The notes beneath the pieces were generated by a model. That model was given only the letters and a program-made list of their open reading frames with translations, was not told the DNA's origin and did not search any database. Below are positions 59,293 to 64,000 of a stretch of DNA of 64,000 bases, piece by piece; the first letter of the stretch is position 1, and every line of letters starts with the position of its first letter. A program made the position numbers and the translations under genes. Origin of the DNA: Cladocopium goreaui (taxonomy: Eukaryota; Sar; Dinophyceae; Suessiales; Symbiodiniaceae); NCBI GenBank assembly GCA_947184155.2, contig CAMXCT020000884.1, forward strand, positions 87,001 to 151,000, read 5' to 3'.

Positions 59293-60285
59293 TCACCTGA
59301 GGGCAAGTAATGCGAGCATTCGCACAAAGAATCTGGCAAACTTCCTGGAGTATTTTTCTGACAACTGAAAGTCAGAAAAATTGAATGATGCGTGGAAATC
59401 ACAAGCACAATGAAAACGCTTCTCAAGACGTTGACTAAGCTCCTCAGAACTTGACATGATCCTGAACGCTTTCTTGATGGGTAATCCTGGCAGTCCTTCA
59501 ATTCCCATTGCACAAGCATGGACAACAGACCTGAATGGAATTCTGGCCTGAACAAAGGCTTGCAGCTTCGGATGAGTCCAATACCTGTTGGAATTTGGCA
59601 ATTCAAAAGACATAGACAACTCGGGATGTCTTTCTACTAACCGATCCAACAACTTTTCACAAGCGGCTAAAAGTTCGAAAAACTTTCGCTCATGCTCTGG
59701 GACTCTTTTCCCACCCGAAAAATTCTGCAATGGAGATCCACCTGTGCACGGCAATGACATGTGAACGTGACAGAACAAATGCACCTCTCCCAGCTCTCGA
59801 TCAGAGGCTGATCTGGTCATCTTCAACTCCTCCATCACCTGGTTCACAAGATCTGCAACATGATTCTGTGTAGCTATCTTCTCAAGATTTCCATGAACTC
59901 CAACATAACAAGCACGGCTCTCAGCGCATGCAGCTGACAAGACACTGGCTTTGCTGCAGGCTAGCTCAACAAAAAGACCTACCCCCCTTTCACTCTTGAA
60001 ATGGGTCACATCAGCTTCTGAAGAACTTGAACCTGAAATTGCAGACAAAACACTGGCCGTTGCTCCACCTCGAGCAGCTGCATTTGCAGTTGCTGCTGAC
60101 GCTGTTGACGATGTCAACAACCTGAACAACCTCCGATTCGCTCGCATCGGAAGCTCTCCACTGCCATGACATGCTATGCAGGCTTCCATACGACGCTGGG
60201 GCGGTCTCCCTGATGTCTCAGAAGGCTCTGGCGGGGCCTCACTGGCCGGTGCCTTTGCAACTGGGGTCCTTGAAATCATAGACAT
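59293..60285 (-). CDS. Third ORF of the copia element, unknown function
   Basis: 330 residues. The start ATG (60,283-60,285) overlaps the polyprotein stop in ATGTCTATGA, so translation could be coupled. The N-terminus is Pro/Ala-rich and then has EACIACHGSGELP (C-x2-C-x-G-x-G). The middle has HVHMSLPCTGGSPLQ. The C-terminal third has WTHPKLQAFVQARIPF, CAMGIEGLPGLPIKKAFRIM and a final HCACDFHASF. The frame is clean and shows protein-like composition. I do not recognise it as an envelope, and it has no signal peptide or membrane segment. It may act in packaging or RNA binding, but that is a guess. Confidence 0.75.
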   Translation of the reverse strand: MSMISRTPVAKAPASEAPPEPSETSGRPPQRRMEACIACHGSGELPMRANRRLFRLLTSSTASAATANAAARGGATASVLSAISGSSSSEADVTHFKSERGVGLFVELACSKASVLSAACAESRACYVGVHGNLEKIATQNHVADLVNQVMEELKMTRSASDRELGEVHLFCHVHMSLPCTGGSPLQNFSGGKRVPEHERKFFELLAACEKLLDRLVERHPELSMSFELPNSNRYWTHPKLQAFVQARIPFRSVVHACAMGIEGLPGLPIKKAFRIMSSSEELSQRLEKRFHCACDFHASFNFSDFQLSEKYSRKFARFFVRMLALLALR

Positions 60286-63200
60286 ACTGTACCCCGATGA
60301 AGGGCAATTGTCTCAGCTTCCAGTGCTCCTCCTGGGCCAACTCTGAATGGCCTATGGGGCGGCTCGCCCACAAGCGACGCTGCTTTCGCTTCAGGGCTCT
60401 TTGGAGTAACCAAATCCACAGTTGGTGCTGCCTTTGCACCTGGACTCGCCTTAGGCGATGTAGGCTCTCCAGATTTCGCCTTTGGAGGCGTCTTGGGTGG
60501 CGTCTTTGGCGCACTTGAAACTCTTCTTGGAGCTGGCGGCGGTGGTGGTACCTGAGGTGGCGCCGGGGGCGCTGGCGGTGGTGGTAGAGGGCCCTGGGCT
60601 GGAGAAGGCATTGCTGGAGGGGCCTTCCCAGAGATGGGTGGTGCCTGTGGTGGCTGTGGCCCTTGCGGAACCCACCCCTTCGGCGGGTGTGGAGGCGGCT
60701 TTGGACCCATCGCCACTGCCGCATTGCTGCTGGCCGGAAACTGGCCGCTCCTCTTCGGTGGCGTCTGAGGGGGACCCATCCCAGTCCTCTGACGAGCTCT
60801 TGGAGGGCTACCTGCGGCTGCTGGGGCCTCCTCGGACCAACCGTGGCCTCTCAGCCTCTTGTTGTGGATACGTAGTGACTCCTGGGTCAATCCAACCTGT
60901 GAAATCGAATCACCCGGGGCAACCTCATCGCCCACAGTGGAGTCTGGCTGGTGCTGTCCTCTTGGCGTCAAAGTCACACGCCCATGAGTAAGGCTCACCC
61001 TTCGCTCCATCTCAGGGCACTGAGAGATGATATGGCCTTTTTCTCCACAATGACCACACTTCAGACCCTTCGGATTCTTCCAGCTGAATCCACTGAAAGA
61101 CCTCACAAAGGCGGGTCCTTTTTCCTCCTCAGCTTTCGGGTTGATCTCCAACTCCTCTCTCTTGTTTAACTGAGGGTTGTACATCCTTCGCATGACCCTT
61201 CTCTGACCTGGCAGTCTCGACCCTCTCACAACCTCATATGTAGGCGTTGGCCGGGACTCCTCTTCTCTCCTCTGAGCAGCGAAGTATGCAAACGCTTCCT
61301 TCTGCCTATTCTTCCAAGCCTGACGCTTGGCCTTACGACGACCAGCCTCGCGTCGTCTCTTCAGCAGACCAGTGGCCTCCCAGGCCTCTTTCTTCACCTG
61401 AATCACAAAGCGACCAGGCTTCCTGGGCATCTTCTTCACAGCAGGTTCACGTCCAGGAGCTTGAGACCTTCCTGACGGCCTTGCTTTCGCTTCAGGTCTG
61501 CCTCGAGTAGTAGGCATGGCTTTCTCCTTGGGCCTCGGCGGCTGAGCTTTCTTTGGAGTGACCTCCACAACATCCTCAGCCTCGGCAGCTGCAGTCTCTG
61601 ATGCAACTGGTGCACCTGGTGCCGCTTCAGTAGCGGCAGGGGGAGCTGCAGCCTCTGCTGCCTTCGGCACTGCCTCAGCAGCTGGCACCACTGCCTCTGC
61701 AGATGTCACCGCAACAGTCGCAGTATTGGCTTCACCACCTATGATGGTAACCGTATCATCAGATTCAGGTGCCGCACCGACACCTTCAGCTGTTGGATGC
61801 CCAAGGAGCGCATGGCTGTCCGGCGCTCTGGGCTCTTCTCGTTCTGCAGGGATACGTCCAGCCATAGCGGAACCGATTCCCTCGCCTTGAAACCTTTCGC
61901 AAACAGCTACAAGTGCATTGATCATATGAGTGCATGAACGTGGAAATGGCGACAATTCACAAGTTGTTGAATTTGCAGGTTCTTCACAAATCAACTCTCC
62001 ACAAAACATGCAGTTTCTGGTTGAAAACGCACACAAAATACCTGAAAAACTGTTGTCGCGGATTTCAAAATCAAGCAAACAGTCCAAAAGAATACCTTCA
62101 AATGACGAAAAACCAAGTATTTCCATGTACTGCAACGCTTTGATCGTCGGCAAACATTTGGTAAAATGGTCAGCGACGTTTCCAGTTCCTCTGACATGTC
62201 CAATTTGCAAAATTTCTTTTCCCAAAAGTTCTCTCAACCAGTTCACTTTGATGTCGATATGTCTTGACCTACGCTGGAGGTCGGAACCTTCCAAAAGCAT
62301 CTTCCCACTCAGGGAGTCGGTCCACAAGAGGATCGGACAGACAAAATCCAAACTGTCGTCCTCTCAGGTAGATGGTGGATATACCTGAATGCGACGCAGG
62401 ACAAAACTCAGACTTCTCAGCAAACCAATGGCTTCTTGGACAGCTGCCTGAACGGCAACGAGCTCTGCCTCGCATGAACTCAACGTCACAGATGCCTGAT
62501 GTCGAGAGAAACACTTCAAAACAACACATCGGAAAACAATAACACATCCAGTGATGCTTCTCCTCTGAGTAGCTTGCATAGGGGCAAATCCAGCATCACT
62601 ATAAACTTCCAGACCGATGTCCTTCTCAGAAAGGTCCTCAAGTCCAGGTGAGGGAAATTTCTGGGACATCTTCATGTGCAACAACATAAATCGAAGCACG
62701 GCTCGCAGAGCTTTCTCATGGCCTGGCTTTGGACAAGACTGTCCAGTCGACAGCATTGCAATCAGGATCAAGATATCCTGTCGGGTCTGTGCCAGCCATG
62801 ACAAACGTCCAAGAACTCTCCTGAACTTGGAGTGCGCCTCAGCGCTGATAGGCTCTTCTTGCATTGTCTGCTCCAAAAATGGACGAAGATCAGGAAATGC
62901 AGTGGAACCTTTGGAGATTCCATACTCCTCGAACGCACTGTTCAGGTAATCCTGGTCAACAAACAACTGCAAACCTGAGCTTCCCTTCTCTCGGAGGATG
63001 GTGCGGCCTAGAAACTTCAATGAACCACCAGACATGGTCACTCGGCCAGTCTCTCGGATCTTGACCTGCTTCTCAAGAGCTTCAAACAGAACACGATACG
63101 CAGCCTCGCTGGGCGTGGCAACCAACAGGTCATCAACATAACAGATGACAAGGATGGGGGCACCCCGTACCATCCCACCGTACAAGCATGGCTCCACAAG

Positions 63201-64000
63201 TCCAGATCGGATGCCAACGCTTTTGACAATCCCATCAAAGAACAGAACCCAAGTCAAACTTGCGATACGAAGTCCATTCAAACCCTTGTAAGCCTCAAGA
63301 AAAACCGGTTCATTGTCAAGTGTGCTGATTGATGATGGAAGCCGGACACAAACCTTCACAGTGAGCGGTGAATTCATGAACGCCTGACTGACGTCAATCG
63401 CATAAAGGTTGAAACCTTTTCCACCAGTCCACATACCCGTTGCCGCTCCCAACAGAAGTCGTAGCGACTCAATCGAGGGTGTGGGGGAAGAAATACCTTC
63501 CTGCCTGGCGGTCTTCTGACCTTTAGCGAAATCTTTCACGACTATCCGAGCACGAACTCCTTCGTCGGCTTCAGGCTTACTGTTCGTAACCCACCTGCAG
63601 GAGATAACTTTGATGTTGTGCTTCTTGCAAAACTGCAAGGCTTCCTTCTCCTTCATGACACGACCTGCATTCACATGAGTCAATCCCTTGAGCTCTTTGA
63701 CCATCGCAAGGAAAGTTCCTTGGGGGTCCAGTTCTTCAAGAGTGGTATCCGAAACAGCTCCTGTTGGCTTCCACAATCGAACCTTGGATCCACATAGCTC
63801 GACAACTTCAGAGTCATGAGCTCCACCTGAAAAACTGATAGACTCAACAGAGAACCGCTCCTCGGAGAGCAGATCGGGAGAAGTCAAACATCCAATCCTG
63901 ACTCTCTCAGAGCAAAGACACACATCGATCATCGGGATCGTCTGTGGCTGTTCAACTTCCATCTCAACATCTTCGGATTGAAATTCTGGAGCGTCTCGCT
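60276..64000 (-). CDS. Copia polyprotein: reverse transcriptase, RNase H, CCHC extension (partial)
   Basis: The frame is open at the window edge and runs to a TGA at 60,276, broken once by TGA at 62,364-62,366. Reverse transcriptase: CRWVTNSKPE near the start, AIDVSQAFMNSPL (first catalytic Asp), ICYVDDLLVATPS at about 63,125 (catalytic YVDD). RNase H: VYSDAGFAP, SITGCVIVF, SRHQASVTLSSCEAELVA, then after the TGA TDSLSGKMLLEGSDLQRRSR, HIDIKVNWLRELLG and TGNVADHFTKCLP. Beyond the usual end of copia RNase H come about 550 more residues: Ala/Pro-rich, basic, a CCHC knuckle CGHCGEKGHIISQC (about 61,015-61,056), then a Pro-rich tail. The TGA falls inside RNase H and would truncate it unless read through. 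Confidence 0.9.

Larger units (their letters stand above)
58243..64000 (-). mobile_element. Ty1/copia-class LTR retrotransposon, 3' part
   Basis: This minus-strand element is cut by the window edge: gag, protease and integrase would lie beyond 64,000. In order: polyprotein with reverse transcriptase and RNase H (64,000 to 60,276), a 330-residue ORF (60,285-59,293), a small membrane/zinc-knuckle ORF (58,703-58,243), a polypurine tract, then the LTR. A 52-bp tandem repeat sits at 58,813-58,990. Coding frames are long and largely intact, so the copy is young or recently active, apart from one in-frame TGA. Confidence 0.88.

Noticed and set aside
60239-60724. Arg/His-rich frame overlapping the copia extension
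   Set aside because: Shadow of the Pro-rich reading frame.

Overview
The window looks like nuclear DNA of a dinoflagellate, most likely a symbiodiniacean or close relative. The evidence is: three conserved eukaryotic genes all on the minus strand; many very short exons; introns that start with GT, GC or GA; tens of kilobases of microsatellite; and large, decayed mobile elements of kinds typical of this group. This is inferred from the sequence alone.

Host genes, read on the minus strand from right to left. (1) TRM1, the tRNA guanine-26 N2 dimethyltransferase, from about 48,850 to about 18,250 (about 30 kb, at least 24 small exons). (2) A hypersensitive-induced-response (HIR) type SPFH/band-7 protein, 17,638 to 12,327 (10 recognised exons). 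(3) OSCP1 (organic solute carrier partner 1 family), 7,857 to about 87. I built the exon maps by translating the minus strand and matching conserved family blocks and phases. Nearly all junctions read AG|GN (intron) AG|GN.

Mobile and repeat layout. TRM1 intron 3 or 4 (34,187-47,622) holds an approximately 8-kb element (34,265-42,224) with 14-bp terminal inverted repeats in TA tracts. It encodes a DDE-like transposase candidate and a DNA cytosine-5 methyltransferase. Beside it lies a non-autonomous element (42,242-43,891) whose sister copy is at 4,786-6,820. Small 94-127-bp inverted-repeat elements sit in several introns. A 2-kb GATA array occupies 20,239-22,250. A T-rich tandem duplication lies at 45.8-47.16 kb and a GC-rich tandem array at 49.6-50.75 kb.

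From 50,950 to about 53,000 the base composition turns strongly AT-rich. This stretch carries a 195-aa ORF of large-DNA-virus character and a broken Polinton/adintovirus-like gene. From 53,290 to 55,577 there is a retroelement polyprotein fragment on the minus strand (CCCH finger, aspartic protease). From about 57,660 to the window edge there is the 3' two-thirds of a Ty1/copia-class LTR retrotransposon on the minus strand. It has reverse transcriptase and RNase H, then an unusual long C-terminal extension with a CCHC knuckle, a further 330-aa ORF, a small membrane/zinc-knuckle ORF, a polypurine tract and an LTR.

I saw no rRNA, tRNA or CRISPR array. Most of the remaining sequence is intron or repeat with no recognisable coding content.
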